The translations under genes and the position numbers were made by a program. Below, piece by piece: positions 45,388-53,421 of a stretch of DNA of 64,000 nt. The notes under the pieces were generated by a model. That model saw only the letters and a list, made by a program, of their open reading frames with translations, made no database searches and was not told the origin of the DNA. The DNA lies in NCBI RefSeq assembly GCF_002909235.1, contig NZ_PHQQ01000009.1, positions 62,001 to 126,000 of the forward strand. Direction: 5' to 3'. This DNA comes from Arenibacter catalasegens. Its GTDB lineage: Bacteria; Bacteroidota; Bacteroidia; Flavobacteriales; Flavobacteriaceae. Position 1 is the first letter of the stretch. The number at the start of each line of letters is the position of its first letter.

Positions 45388-46767
45388 TTAATTACTTCTA
45401 GAACTTCTTCCTCTCGAGGAAGTTGTTGACGTTTTTCTTGCACTACTGGAAGAAGACTTTGCCACAGACCTTTTCGCAGTACTTTTCGACTGTACATTTG
45501 GTCGTTTTACGGACGTATTCCTTACGGATGAACCGCTATTACTTCTACTGGAAGAACTGCTTCTAACAGAAGTATTTCTTGGGCTTCTACTAACCTCCTT
45601 TTTTACCGTTGTTCTGGTATTTCCGGAAGGTCTGGAAACAACAGCTTTGCTTCTTGTTATAGAACTACCATTTCCATTATTACTTCTTGTAGTCGTTGTT
45701 CTACTTACTGTTCTTTGACCATTGCCCTTATCATTAGAGCGAATTGAAGAACTTCTGGAAACGGATTTGTTATTTCTAGAGCTAGGAGAATTACTCCTAA
45801 CCGTGGTGCTTCTCTTTACTGTATTATTTCCATTGTTATTACTGCGTTGAGCAGTGGATCTTGAAACATTATTATTTCGACCTACAACATTGTTACTTCT
45901 GGACGTTGTACTTCTTGAAACATTATTGTTCTTTCTATATCCATCATTGTTGTTTCTGGACGTTGTACTTCTTGAAACATTGTTGTTCTTTCTATAACCA
46001 TTGTCTCTACTTGCTACAGACCTATTTGACCTAAGGTTGCTTTGACTTCTATATCCATGGTCCCTCACGGCAACTCTTTTATCATTTCGGTAAACTGAGC
46101 TTCTATTGTTATGATGCCCTTTATCGTACTTATAATGGTGACCTACCTTAGCATATGCTTTTCGGTAGTTTTTATGATAGGGCCTATAGTATGAGTATCT
46201 AACAGGTTCGTAATACCTTCTGTAAGGGCTGCCAAATACAAAGCCAAAACCTAAGGCCGGTCTTACAAAATAGCTGTGGAAAGGACTATATACGTAATGC
46301 CTGTTGTAAACATTTATATATCCACTTTGATGGCTAAAATGACCATTATGGTTATAATACACATATAAACCACCAACCCTGGATACTCTTCCTCTGTTAT
46401 AGTTGATATTTACTTCCCCTATTTGACTTACCCTTCCGTAGTAGTCATAATATACAGGAACATTCTCAACCTGAATAACTGCACCGTAATCGTCATACTG
46501 TACATAGGGGTTATAATCATAACCTGAATTAAAAGTTATATTAGCATTTCGAAAATTTACATTGGCATTCACACCACCTCCATTGTCAATATAAAAATCG
46601 AACTCACCATCTGGGTAAACTGAAAATGTTATGCCATTTTCAACAAAAATAAATGAGTTATCATTTCTATAAGTATTGCTTGTGGCAACCTTATCTTCCA
46701 ATGAAGCGGCCATGGTACCTGTAGTACCTAATATAAGCGCTGTAAAAAGGAGTATTAAATTTCTCAT
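45388..46767 (-). CDS. Exported Arg/Ser/Asn-rich repeat protein
   Basis: 459 residues from ATG 46767 (an in-frame ATG at 46794 would add nine). Signal peptide MRNLILLFTALILGTTGTMAAS. Residues about 30-130 form a Tyr/Asn/Gly-rich beta-type module of short repeats (VYYDYYGRVSQIGEVNINY, RVSRVGGLYVYYNHNGH). The C-terminal half is low-complexity, highly basic sequence with 19-residue repeats of the kind GYRKNNNVSRSTTSRNN. Function unknown: the basic tail could bind nucleic acid or acidic polysaccharide outside the cell, which is speculation. Homology searches would be dominated by composition. Confidence 0.82.
   Translation of the reverse strand: MRNLILLFTALILGTTGTMAASLEDKVATSNTYRNDNSFIFVENGITFSVYPDGEFDFYIDNGGGVNANVNFRNANITFNSGYDYNPYVQYDDYGAVIQVENVPVYYDYYGRVSQIGEVNINYNRGRVSRVGGLYVYYNHNGHFSHQSGYINVYNRHYVYSPFHSYFVRPALGFGFVFGSPYRRYYEPVRYSYYRPYHKNYRKAYAKVGHHYKYDKGHHNNRSSVYRNDKRVAVRDHGYRSQSNLRSNRSVASRDNGYRKNNNVSRSTTSRNNNDGYRKNNNVSRSTTSRSNNVVGRNNNVSRSTAQRSNNNGNNTVKRSTTVRSNSPSSRNNKSVSRSSSIRSNDKGNGQRTVSRTTTTRSNNGNGSSITRSKAVVSRPSGNTRTTVKKEVSRSPRNTSVRSSSSSRSNSGSSVRNTSVKRPNVQSKSTAKRSVAKSSSSSARKTSTTSSRGRSSRSN
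45898..45996. repeat. 57-base in-frame tandem repeat inside the Arg/Ser-rich gene
   Basis: A 42-base block recurs at 45898-45939 and 45955-45996 with only one or two changes, giving a 57-base (19-codon) period. A third, more degraded copy lies at about 45841-45897. This would make the coding length prone to slippage. Confidence 0.8.
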
Positions 46768-46983
46768 GATATAAGGTTTTAAATTAGAATGCAACTATTT
46801 ACATTCAGTTAGTATATACCAAACAACATGCCAAAAATTACCAAATAACTATAAATATCTCATTACAAGGTACTTATGATTTAAAATTCATAGCCAACTT
46901 GGAGAGCGGTTTTTATTATAGTGTTTAAAACAGATGGTAATTAGTATTTAACCATTTCTAAAAGCCAAGTACGATTACGGTTA

Positions 46984-49767
46984 TTAGTGCGGTAATTTTT
47001 CTTTTAAATACTTGGCTGTAAAGGAAGTTTTGTTTTTTGCAACTACTTCAGGCGTACCCTGTACCAAAAGTTGGCCTCCTTTATTTCCACCTTCCAGACC
47101 TAGGTCTATAATGTAATCGGCACACTTGATCAAGTCTATATTATGTTCTACTACAATTATAGAATGCCCTTTGGCAATTAGCGCGTCGAATGATTTGAGT
47201 AATTTCTTTATATCGTGAAAATGCAGACCTGTAGTAGGTTCGTCAAAAATAAATAGGGCTTTGTCCTTTGTATTTCCTTTTACTAAAAATGAAGCTAATT
47301 TTATACGCTGGGCTTCTCCTCCAGAAAGGGTAGAGGAGGATTGTCCCAAAGTTACATACCCTAGGCCTACATCCTGGAGTGGCTTTAGTTTTGTTACTAT
47401 TTTAGATTGATTGTTTTTTTCAAAGAAGGCGACTGCATCATCAATGGTCATGTTGAGGACGTTGTCTATATTGGCATCTTCAAATTTTACCTCCAAGACT
47501 TCTTTTTTAAATCTTTTGCCTTGGCAGGTTTCACATTCCAAATGTACATCGGCCATAAACTGCATTTCTACAGTAATCTCACCCTCCCCCTTACATTTTT
47601 CACACCTTCCCCCATCTACATTAAAGGAAAAGTGTTTAGCCTGGTACCCTCTTAATTTGCTTAATTTTTGACCGGCAAAAAGATTGCGGATATCGTCATA
47701 GGCCTTTATATAGGTTACGGGGTTTGATCTGGAGGATCGTCCTATGGGGTTCTGATCCACGTATTCTACATGCTTAAGGGATTCAAACTTCCCTTCCATG
47801 GAACTAAACTGTCCTGCTTTTTCGCCATAGCCACCCAGTTCCTTTAGAATTATAGGATAAAGTAGTTTTTTTACGAGTGTACTTTTACCACTGCCCGATA
47901 CCCCGGTGATTACGGTTAATATATTTAAGGGAAAGGTGACATCTATATTTTTTAGGTTGTTTTCACGTGCTCCCTTAATTTCAATGTAATTTTTAAAAGG
48001 CCTTCTGGTTTTGGGAACGGCAATTTCCATACTGCCATTTAGGTATGCCGCTGTAAGGGAATTGGATTTAAGTATTTCATCCATGGTGCCATGGGCAACC
48101 ACCTCACCACCATGTGTGCCAGCTTCTGGACCAATATCTATAACCTCGTCCGCAGCCTTCATTATATCCTCATCATGTTCTACTACAATTACTGTATTCC
48201 CTAAATCACGCAGCGATTTCAAAACTGTAATTAGGTTTTCGGTATCTTTTGGGTGTAGTCCTATACTAGGTTCGTCCAGAATATACATGGAACCTACCAA
48301 ACTACTCCCTAATGAGGTAGCCAGATTAATCCGTTGACTTTCCCCACCAGATAAAGAATTGGATTTTCTATTTAATGTTAAATAACTAAGTCCTACATTA
48401 AATAGAAATCCCAATCTACTTTCTATTTCCTTAAGTAGGCGGTCAACAATTTTCTGCTCATTGGAAGTTAGTTTAATTTCTTTGAAAAAGGTGATAAGGT
48501 CTTCTATGGGCAATTCTACAAGATCGGAAATAGATTTTCCAGAGACTTTAATATAGTCGGTCTCTTTTCGTAAACGTTTTCCTTTGCAGGTACTACATTT
48601 AGTTTTACCGCGATAACGGGAAAGCATGACCCTGTTCTGTATTTTGTAACTCTTTTCTTCCAGGCCCTCAAAGAATTTATGGATACCGTTAAAATAGCTG
48701 TTCCCTTCCCAAACCAGTTGTTTATGTTCTTCGGATAGTTGAAACCATGGTTTATGGATAGGAAAATCGAATTTGTACGCCACATTTACCAATTCATCCC
48801 TGTATCTGCCCATACTTTCTCCCCGCCATGGAAAAATGGCATTTTCATAAACCGAAAGCGAAGTATTGGGTATCACCAAGTCTTCATCTATTCCAATAAC
48901 GTCCCCATAGCCCTCACATTTAGGGCAGGCACCATATGGATTGTTAAAACTGAATAAATGTACATTAGGTTCTAGGAATTGAATTCCGTCCATCTCGAAC
49001 TTATTGCTAAAATGGGTGTTTATTCCTGTTGCAAGTTCCTGCACTATGCATTCGCCTTTCCCTTCAAAAAAAGCAGTATCAATAGCATTGCCCAATCTAT
49101 TAAAGAAATCGTCATCATTTTTAAAGACAATTCGATCTACCACCAGCTGGAATTCCCTACCTACTTCTTTTAAATCCTCATCTATCCTTGTTACCACCCC
49201 ATTGTGCAGTATTCTAGCAAACCCTTGCTTAGAAAGCAATTGGAGCGATTTATCAGGATCTCTATCTTCACTAATGCTAATAGGGGCAAGTAAAAGCATT
49301 TTTGTACCTTCCTCAAAAGTCTTTATATGTTCCACGACGTCCGATACGGTATGTTTTTTTACCTCTTTACCGGATAATGGGGAAACAGTTCGGCCAATGC
49401 GAGCAAACATTAATTTTAAATAGTCATATATCTCTGTTGAAGTGCCAACGGTGGATCTGGGGTTGGTAGAATTTACTTTTTGTTCAATAGCAATGGCCGG
49501 AGCTATACCTTTAATATAATCTACCTTGGGTTTATCCAATTTTCCTAAAAACTGTCTTGCGTATGAGGATAAGCTTTCTACATATCTTCTTTGCCCTTCA
49601 GCGTAAAGGGTATCGAAAGCTAAACTGGATTTTCCGGAACCGGACAATCCAGTAATGACTACTAGCTTATTGCGTGGTATTACAACATCTATATTCTTTA
49701 GATTATGGAGCTTTGCTCCCTTAATTATTATATTATGCTTTGGATTAACATCTGTAATAGTGGTCAT
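46984..49767 (-). CDS. uvrA: Excinuclease ABC subunit A
   Basis: 927 residues. Two ABC modules: Walker A at 40-48 (GLSGSGKSS) and again GVSGSGKST, signatures [13 protein letters not shown] and [13 protein letters not shown], and Walker B motifs ILDEPSIGL and [11 protein letters not shown]. Zinc-binding pairs CPKCEG and CSTCKGKR lie in the first half, and [10 protein letters not shown] ... CETCQGKRF in the second. It recognises DNA damage for nucleotide excision repair with UvrB. The only exact -7 box upstream on the minus strand is at 49785-49792. It is monocistronic; the ECF sigma genes upstream are on the other strand. Confidence 0.97.
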   Translation of the reverse strand: MTTITDVNPKHNIIIKGAKLHNLKNIDVVIPRNKLVVITGLSGSGKSSLAFDTLYAEGQRRYVESLSSYARQFLGKLDKPKVDYIKGIAPAIAIEQKVNSTNPRSTVGTSTEIYDYLKLMFARIGRTVSPLSGKEVKKHTVSDVVEHIKTFEEGTKMLLLAPISISEDRDPDKSLQLLSKQGFARILHNGVVTRIDEDLKEVGREFQLVVDRIVFKNDDDFFNRLGNAIDTAFFEGKGECIVQELATGINTHFSNKFEMDGIQFLEPNVHLFSFNNPYGACPKCEGYGDVIGIDEDLVIPNTSLSVYENAIFPWRGESMGRYRDELVNVAYKFDFPIHKPWFQLSEEHKQLVWEGNSYFNGIHKFFEGLEEKSYKIQNRVMLSRYRGKTKCSTCKGKRLRKETDYIKVSGKSISDLVELPIEDLITFFKEIKLTSNEQKIVDRLLKEIESRLGFLFNVGLSYLTLNRKSNSLSGGESQRINLATSLGSSLVGSMYILDEPSIGLHPKDTENLITVLKSLRDLGNTVIVVEHDEDIMKAADEVIDIGPEAGTHGGEVVAHGTMDEILKSNSLTAAYLNGSMEIAVPKTRRPFKNYIEIKGARENNLKNIDVTFPLNILTVITGVSGSGKSTLVKKLLYPIILKELGGYGEKAGQFSSMEGKFESLKHVEYVDQNPIGRSSRSNPVTYIKAYDDIRNLFAGQKLSKLRGYQAKHFSFNVDGGRCEKCKGEGEITVEMQFMADVHLECETCQGKRFKKEVLEVKFEDANIDNVLNMTIDDAVAFFEKNNQSKIVTKLKPLQDVGLGYVTLGQSSSTLSGGEAQRIKLASFLVKGNTKDKALFIFDEPTTGLHFHDIKKLLKSFDALIAKGHSIIVVEHNIDLIKCADYIIDLGLEGGNKGGQLLVQGTPEVVAKNKTSFTAKYLKEKLPH

Positions 49768-49784
49768 GCTCGTATTTAAGTTGG

Positions 49785-49792
49785 CAAAGATA
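49785..49792 (-). promoter_or_regulatory. -7 element for uvrA
   Basis: Minus-strand TATCTTTG, 17 bases before the uvrA ATG. No clear TTTG is present at the usual upstream distance. Confidence 0.45.
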
Positions 49793-49861
49793 CGATATGT
49801 GATTTTTATTAGCTAGTAGGCTTTGTCTTACAGTTAAATATTATTCATTGAAGGAAAGTTC

Positions 49862-49891
49862 TTTGAATCGATTTAATTTTTTCTATATTTG
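49862..49891 (+). promoter_or_regulatory. Bacteroidota promoter for the first sigma cassette
   Basis: TTTG (49862-49865), 18 bases, TATATTTG (49884-49891). The leader to the ATG at 50011 is about 115 bases. It fits the primary Bacteroidota sigma consensus, so the sigma gene itself need not be autoregulated. Confidence 0.65.
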
Positions 49892-50010
49892 ATGCAGAAT
49901 AAACCCTAAATAGCCTATACGTAACAAATTACTTTTTAAAATCTTATTTGCTCTAGTGCACTTGTAACAGAAAACAGGTATAGCATTTTAGCCTTAAAAA
50001 AGTAATTTGT

Positions 50011-50592
50011 ATGGAACTATTAATTGAGGATTCAGTATTAGTAAGAGACTACATGAATGGGGACGAAAGAGCCCTTGAAACACTAATCAACCGTCACAAC
50101 CAACGTCTAAGCAGTTTTATTTATTCCAAAGTCCAGGACAGGGAGACCACCGAAGATATTTTTCAAGACACCTTTATTAAGGTTATTAAGACCTTAAAGA
50201 AGGGCAATTATAATGAGGAAGGAAAATTTTTACCTTGGGTAATGCGGATTTCACATAATTTAATAATCGACTATTTTAGGAAGAATAAACGAATGCCCAG
50301 ATTTGAAGGCAATAGTGATTTTAATATTTTCTCCATAATTAGCGACGATAAGTTAAATGCAGAAAAACAACTTATTAAAGATCAAATAGATTTTGATCTT
50401 AAGATTCTGATCAAAGAATTGCCTAAAGATCAAATGGATGTTCTGGAAATGCGTTTATATAGGGACATGAGCTTTAAGGAAATATCAGAAAATACGGGAG
50501 TGAGTATTAATACTGCCTTGGGCAGAATGCGATATGCACTTATTAACCTTCGTAAGATAGTAGAAAGGCATAATATAATTTTAACGAATTAA
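50011..50592 (+). CDS. ECF RNA polymerase sigma factor, copy 1
   Basis: 193 residues. Region 2 (EDIFQDTFIKVIKTL, LPWVMRISHNLIIDYFR) and region 4 with a helix-turn-helix (MSFKEISENTGVSINTALGRMRYALINLRK). I count about 35 differences from copy 2 (82% identity) with no length change. No anti-sigma gene is beside it; instead a 47-codon ORF follows at 71 bases. The start context TAATTTGT-ATGGAACT is shared with copy 2. It lies between uvrA and nth. Confidence 0.93.
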   Translation: MELLIEDSVLVRDYMNGDERALETLINRHNQRLSSFIYSKVQDRETTEDIFQDTFIKVIKTLKKGNYNEEGKFLPWVMRISHNLIIDYFRKNKRMPRFEGNSDFNIFSIISDDKLNAEKQLIKDQIDFDLKILIKELPKDQMDVLEMRLYRDMSFKEISENTGVSINTALGRMRYALINLRKIVERHNIILTN

Positions 50593-50663
50593 TAGGCTTT
50601 ATAACTGCTTTTAGTTAATTTCTTCATAACACTTGCGTTATTTGATACTAGACGTATAAGATT

Positions 50664-50807
50664 ATGAAGAAAATTACCGTTACTAATAAGAACAAAAGCA
50701 AACTAATGTCCACACGCAGGTCGAAGATAGATTTTTTACTGAACTACTCTAAATCACTGCACATCATTAAATGTAATGATGAAAAGCAGGAACATTGTTT
50801 GAACTAG
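50664..50807 (+). CDS. 47-residue ORF downstream of sigma copy 1
   Basis: ATG 50664, stop TAG ending at 50807. The protein is small and basic, with the sequence KIDFLLNYSKSLHIIKCN in the middle and HCLN at the end. It aligns without gaps over its whole length to the 47-residue ORF after sigma copy 2: 21 of 47 residues are identical, including FLL-YS-SL-II, E43 and a final LN. The distance to the sigma stop is conserved (71 against 72 bases). It is likely a real, rapidly evolving small protein co-expressed with the sigma factor; its role is unknown. Confidence 0.65.
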   Translation: MKKITVTNKNKSKLMSTRRSKIDFLLNYSKSLHIIKCNDEKQEHCLN

Positions 50808-51332
50808 ACTTTTCCAATAATTTTCCCAATAGCCTTATTTAACCAATATTTGTTGGTTCCCATATGTATAAAGGAATAAGTAGGTAAAGTTGTTGGAATG
50901 GCATCCAAAGACTCTATTTATACTTTATCCCTGGAGACCTATTCTTTACTGTTATCTCTATATGGCCTATTTTCCATAGATTGGGAATATACCTCTGTAT
51001 AAACATAGGGATTTCTATACTCCTTATTATATAGGTATTTTAACCTTTATATAATCCAACAATAATTATTACTCTTCTAAGTAATCCCATTAAGCACATC
51101 CAACTTCAATTTTGGCCAATTATTATGTGTAAAATAAGAAAATCGGCATTTGACATCATTTAATGGGGGTTTTACAACATAGTTTTTTTCTCACATGTGC
51201 ATTTATATACTTTTATCCTGTTGCTAATCAACAATGAAGATTTTAAGTCTTCATTTAAAGAAGAAGTAATAAAAAATAAAGTCCGAACCGAAAGGGGAGG
51301 CCCCCTAGTTTAACCATAAAACAATAATTTGT
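50808..51332. other. Region between the two sigma cassettes
   Basis: 525 AT-rich bases with no convincing ORF. They include a weak hairpin (AATGAAGA / TCTTCATT, 51233-51255) and a short GGGG-AGG-CCCC hairpin (51294-51304) 29 bases before the second sigma start. The promoter of copy 2 must be here, but no exact TAnnTTTG box with proper spacing was found. Confidence 0.5.
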
Positions 51333-51914
51333 ATGGAACTGCAAATAGATGACTCAGTATTAGTAAAGGATTACATTAATGGTAATGAAAAAGCTTTAGA
51401 GGTTTTGATCAACAGGCACAACCAACGTATTAGTAGCTTTATTTACTCTAAGGTTTTGGACCGTGATGTTTCAGAGGACATTTTTCAGGACACCTTTATT
51501 AAAGTAATCAAAACCTTAAAAAAGGGAAATTATAGCGAAGAGGGTAAATTTTTACCTTGGGTTATGAGAATTGCCCATAATTTGGTGATCGATCACTTTA
51601 GAAGGAACAAAAGAATGCCAATGTTCGAGGGAAATGATGATTTTAATATTTTTTCTGTAATTGGTGATGATAAACTAAATGTAGAAAAGCAGTTGATCAA
51701 AGATCAGATCGATACTGATTTGAATTTGTTGATCGAAGAATTACCTGATGATCAAAAAGAGGTTCTTTTAATGCGTATTTACAGGGATATGAGTTTCAAG
51801 GAAATTTCTGAAAATACCGGTGTTAGTATTAATACCGCTTTAGGGAGAATGAGATATGCGCTAATTAACCTAAGAAAAATCATTGAAAAGAATAATATCG
51901 TTTTAACGAATTAA
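51333..51914 (+). CDS. ECF RNA polymerase sigma factor, copy 2
   Basis: 193 residues, same length as copy 1 with about 82% identity. Conserved blocks are identical in the -35-recognition helix (SINTALGRMRYALINLRK) and the core of region 2 (EDIFQDTFIKVIKTLKKGNY), so both copies probably recognise the same promoters. A homologous 47-codon ORF follows at 72 bases. There is no anti-sigma gene of the RskA type beside either copy, unlike the sigma/anti-sigma pair at 1340-2663. Confidence 0.93.
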   Translation: MELQIDDSVLVKDYINGNEKALEVLINRHNQRISSFIYSKVLDRDVSEDIFQDTFIKVIKTLKKGNYSEEGKFLPWVMRIAHNLVIDHFRRNKRMPMFEGNDDFNIFSVIGDDKLNVEKQLIKDQIDTDLNLLIEELPDDQKEVLLMRIYRDMSFKEISENTGVSINTALGRMRYALINLRKIIEKNNIVLTN

Positions 51915-51986
51915 TAGGTCATAGGTCGAGGAGTACAATATTTCCAATTTAGTGGCGTTATCTTATCATAACAATACTATAATCCT

Positions 51987-52130
51987 ATGGAAAAAATTTA
52001 CTCTGAACATCGAAACAAGTGTAAACTTGCGAAAGCGAGTCCTGAAACTATCAAGTTCCTATTGGGCTATTCCAACTCTTTACAAATAATTGAATATAAT
52101 AATGTTCAGTTTGAAAATAATTTAAACTAG
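51987..52130 (+). CDS. 47-residue ORF downstream of sigma copy 2
   Basis: ATG 51987, stop TAG ending 52130. Small protein with ETIKFLLGYSNSLQIIEYNN in the middle and NNLN at the end. Its ungapped match to the ORF after copy 1 (same length, 21 identical residues) and the conserved spacing to the sigma stop are the main evidence that it is a gene. The terminator at 52134 begins 4 bases after the stop. It could be an anti-sigma, adaptor or antitoxin-like partner of the sigma factor; I do not recognise it. Confidence 0.68.
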   Translation: MEKIYSEHRNKCKLAKASPETIKFLLGYSNSLQIIEYNNVQFENNLN

Positions 52131-52133
52131 AAC

Positions 52134-52165
52134 AAAAAATCCCAACCTACGAGTTGGGATTTTTT
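52134..52165. terminator. Terminator shared by the sigma cassette and nth
   Basis: 13-base arms (AAAAAATCCCAAC / GTTGGGATTTTTT) around a 6-base loop. The nth stop codon (52147-52149) lies in the loop, so the last codons of nth form one arm. Confidence 0.9.
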
Positions 52166-52812
52166 GCTTTATAATAGGCATGTAACACTGGTTTCCTGCC
52201 AATTGTTTTAGTAATAATGTCTTTTTCTAAATTCCATCCCCTTGCAGGGGAGTATTCCCGTCCGTACCATATAATCTGTAAATGAAGATCATTCCATATT
52301 TCTTTGGGGAATAATCTTTTGGCATCCTTTTCTGTTTGAACCACATTTTTTCCATTGGAAAATCCCCAGCGGTACATTAGCCTATGTATATGGGTATCTA
52401 CAGGAAATGCAGGAATGCCAAATGCTTGGGAAACTACCACGCTCGCCGTTTTGTGTCCAACCGCCGGGAATTGCTCCAATAACTCAATCTCTTGCGGTAC
52501 TTGTCCGTTATATTTCTCAATAAGGATTTTCGAAAGCCCGTAAATACCTTTAGACTTCATAGGGGATAAGCCGACAGGTTTAATAATTTCCCTAATCTCC
52601 TCCGCGGTCATTTTAACCATGTCATAGGGATTATCCGCCTTTTTAAATAATAAGGGTGTTATCTTATTTACACGTACATCCGTACTTTGAGCGGATAATA
52701 ATACAGCAATTAACAGCGTATATGGGTCTTTGTGGTCTAAAGGAACAGGGATGGTCGGGTAGATTTCTTGTAGAGTTTTAATAGTAAAGTTTACTTTTTC
52801 CGCTTTCGTCAT
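52147..52812 (-). CDS. nth: Endonuclease III homologue without iron-sulfur cluster
   Basis: 221 residues. The helix-hairpin-helix is FPAVGHKTASVVV, with catalytic K121 and D139 (PVDTHIHRL) matching K120 and D138 of E. coli Nth. It would remove oxidised pyrimidines and nick the AP site. The usual C-terminal cluster (C-X6-C-X2-C-X5-C) is absent: the end reads YGREYSPARGWNLEKDII and the whole protein has no cysteine. Such cluster-free forms occur in some Bacteroidota, to my knowledge. The bcp gene is divergent 87 bases away. The stop lies inside the terminator hairpin. Confidence 0.92.
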   Translation of the reverse strand: MTKAEKVNFTIKTLQEIYPTIPVPLDHKDPYTLLIAVLLSAQSTDVRVNKITPLLFKKADNPYDMVKMTAEEIREIIKPVGLSPMKSKGIYGLSKILIEKYNGQVPQEIELLEQFPAVGHKTASVVVSQAFGIPAFPVDTHIHRLMYRWGFSNGKNVVQTEKDAKRLFPKEIWNDLHLQIIWYGREYSPARGWNLEKDIITKTIGRKPVLHAYYKAKNPNS

Positions 52813-52899
52813 TTATTACGTAATTTTATAACTTTTAAATAAAGGAGCACCCACTAAAATGGCCGTGTTTTAGAATATAAATTTACTTAAATTTTCACT

Positions 52900-53349
52900 A
52901 TGAATACTTTAAAAGTAGGGGATAAGGTACCCGAATTTACAGCTAGGGACGAAAATGGTAACGACATAAAATTATCTGATTACCAAGGAAAAAAATTAGT
53001 TGTCTTTTTTTATCCTAAAGCAAGTACTCCAGGATGTACAGCAGAAGCCTGCAACCTAAGGGATAATTATGATCAGCTAAAAGCGGAGGGTTATGAGTTA
53101 CTCGGAGTAAGTGCAGATTCGCAAAAAAGGCAACTTAATTTCAAGAATAAGTATCAATTTCCTTTTCCCTTATTGGCAGATGAAGACCACACCATTCTCA
53201 ATATTTTTGGCGTATGGGGCCCAAAGCAATTTATGGGGAGAAAATATGATGGGATTCATAGAATGACTTTTGTTATTGATGGCGATGGAGTAGTAGAAAA
53301 AGTGATCGAAAAGGTAAAAACCAAGGATCATGCCGCTCAATTACTTTAA
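52900..53349 (+). CDS. bcp: Thiol peroxidase Bcp/PrxQ
   Basis: 149 residues. A 2-Cys atypical peroxiredoxin with peroxidatic C46 and resolving C51 in STPGCTAEAC, plus FAVFD-like RMTFVIDGDG. It reduces hydroperoxides, drawing electrons from thioredoxin. Single-gene unit with its own strong terminator; the divergent neighbour is nth, another oxidative-damage gene, which may be coincidence. Confidence 0.96.
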   Translation: MNTLKVGDKVPEFTARDENGNDIKLSDYQGKKLVVFFYPKASTPGCTAEACNLRDNYDQLKAEGYELLGVSADSQKRQLNFKNKYQFPFPLLADEDHTILNIFGVWGPKQFMGRKYDGIHRMTFVIDGDGVVEKVIEKVKTKDHAAQLL

Positions 53350-53363
53350 AAAGTAATAAATAG

Positions 53364-53404
53364 AAAAAGGCTGCCATAATCTTTAAGTTTAAGGCAGCCT
53401 TTTT
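53364..53404. terminator. Terminator between bcp and the unknown protein
   Basis: 12-base arms (AAAAAGGCTGCC / GGCAGCCTTTTT) with an internal AT loop; U-tracts exist on both strands, so it serves both convergent genes. Confidence 0.9.
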
Positions 53405-53421
53405 TATATAAGCACTTTAGT

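Larger units (their letters stand above)
50011..52130 (+). repeat. Tandem duplication of a sigma/micro-ORF cassette
   Basis: Unit 1 is 50011-50807 (797 bases), unit 2 is 51333-52130 (798 bases), in direct orientation 525 bases apart. Each holds a 582-base sigma gene, a 71/72-base spacer and a 144-base ORF. The near-identical overall length supports a segmental duplication. Confidence 0.85.

Noticed and set aside
49004-49423. Plus-strand open frame opposite uvrA (139 codons)
   Set aside because: Complementary to the conserved UvrA coding sequence; no independent support.
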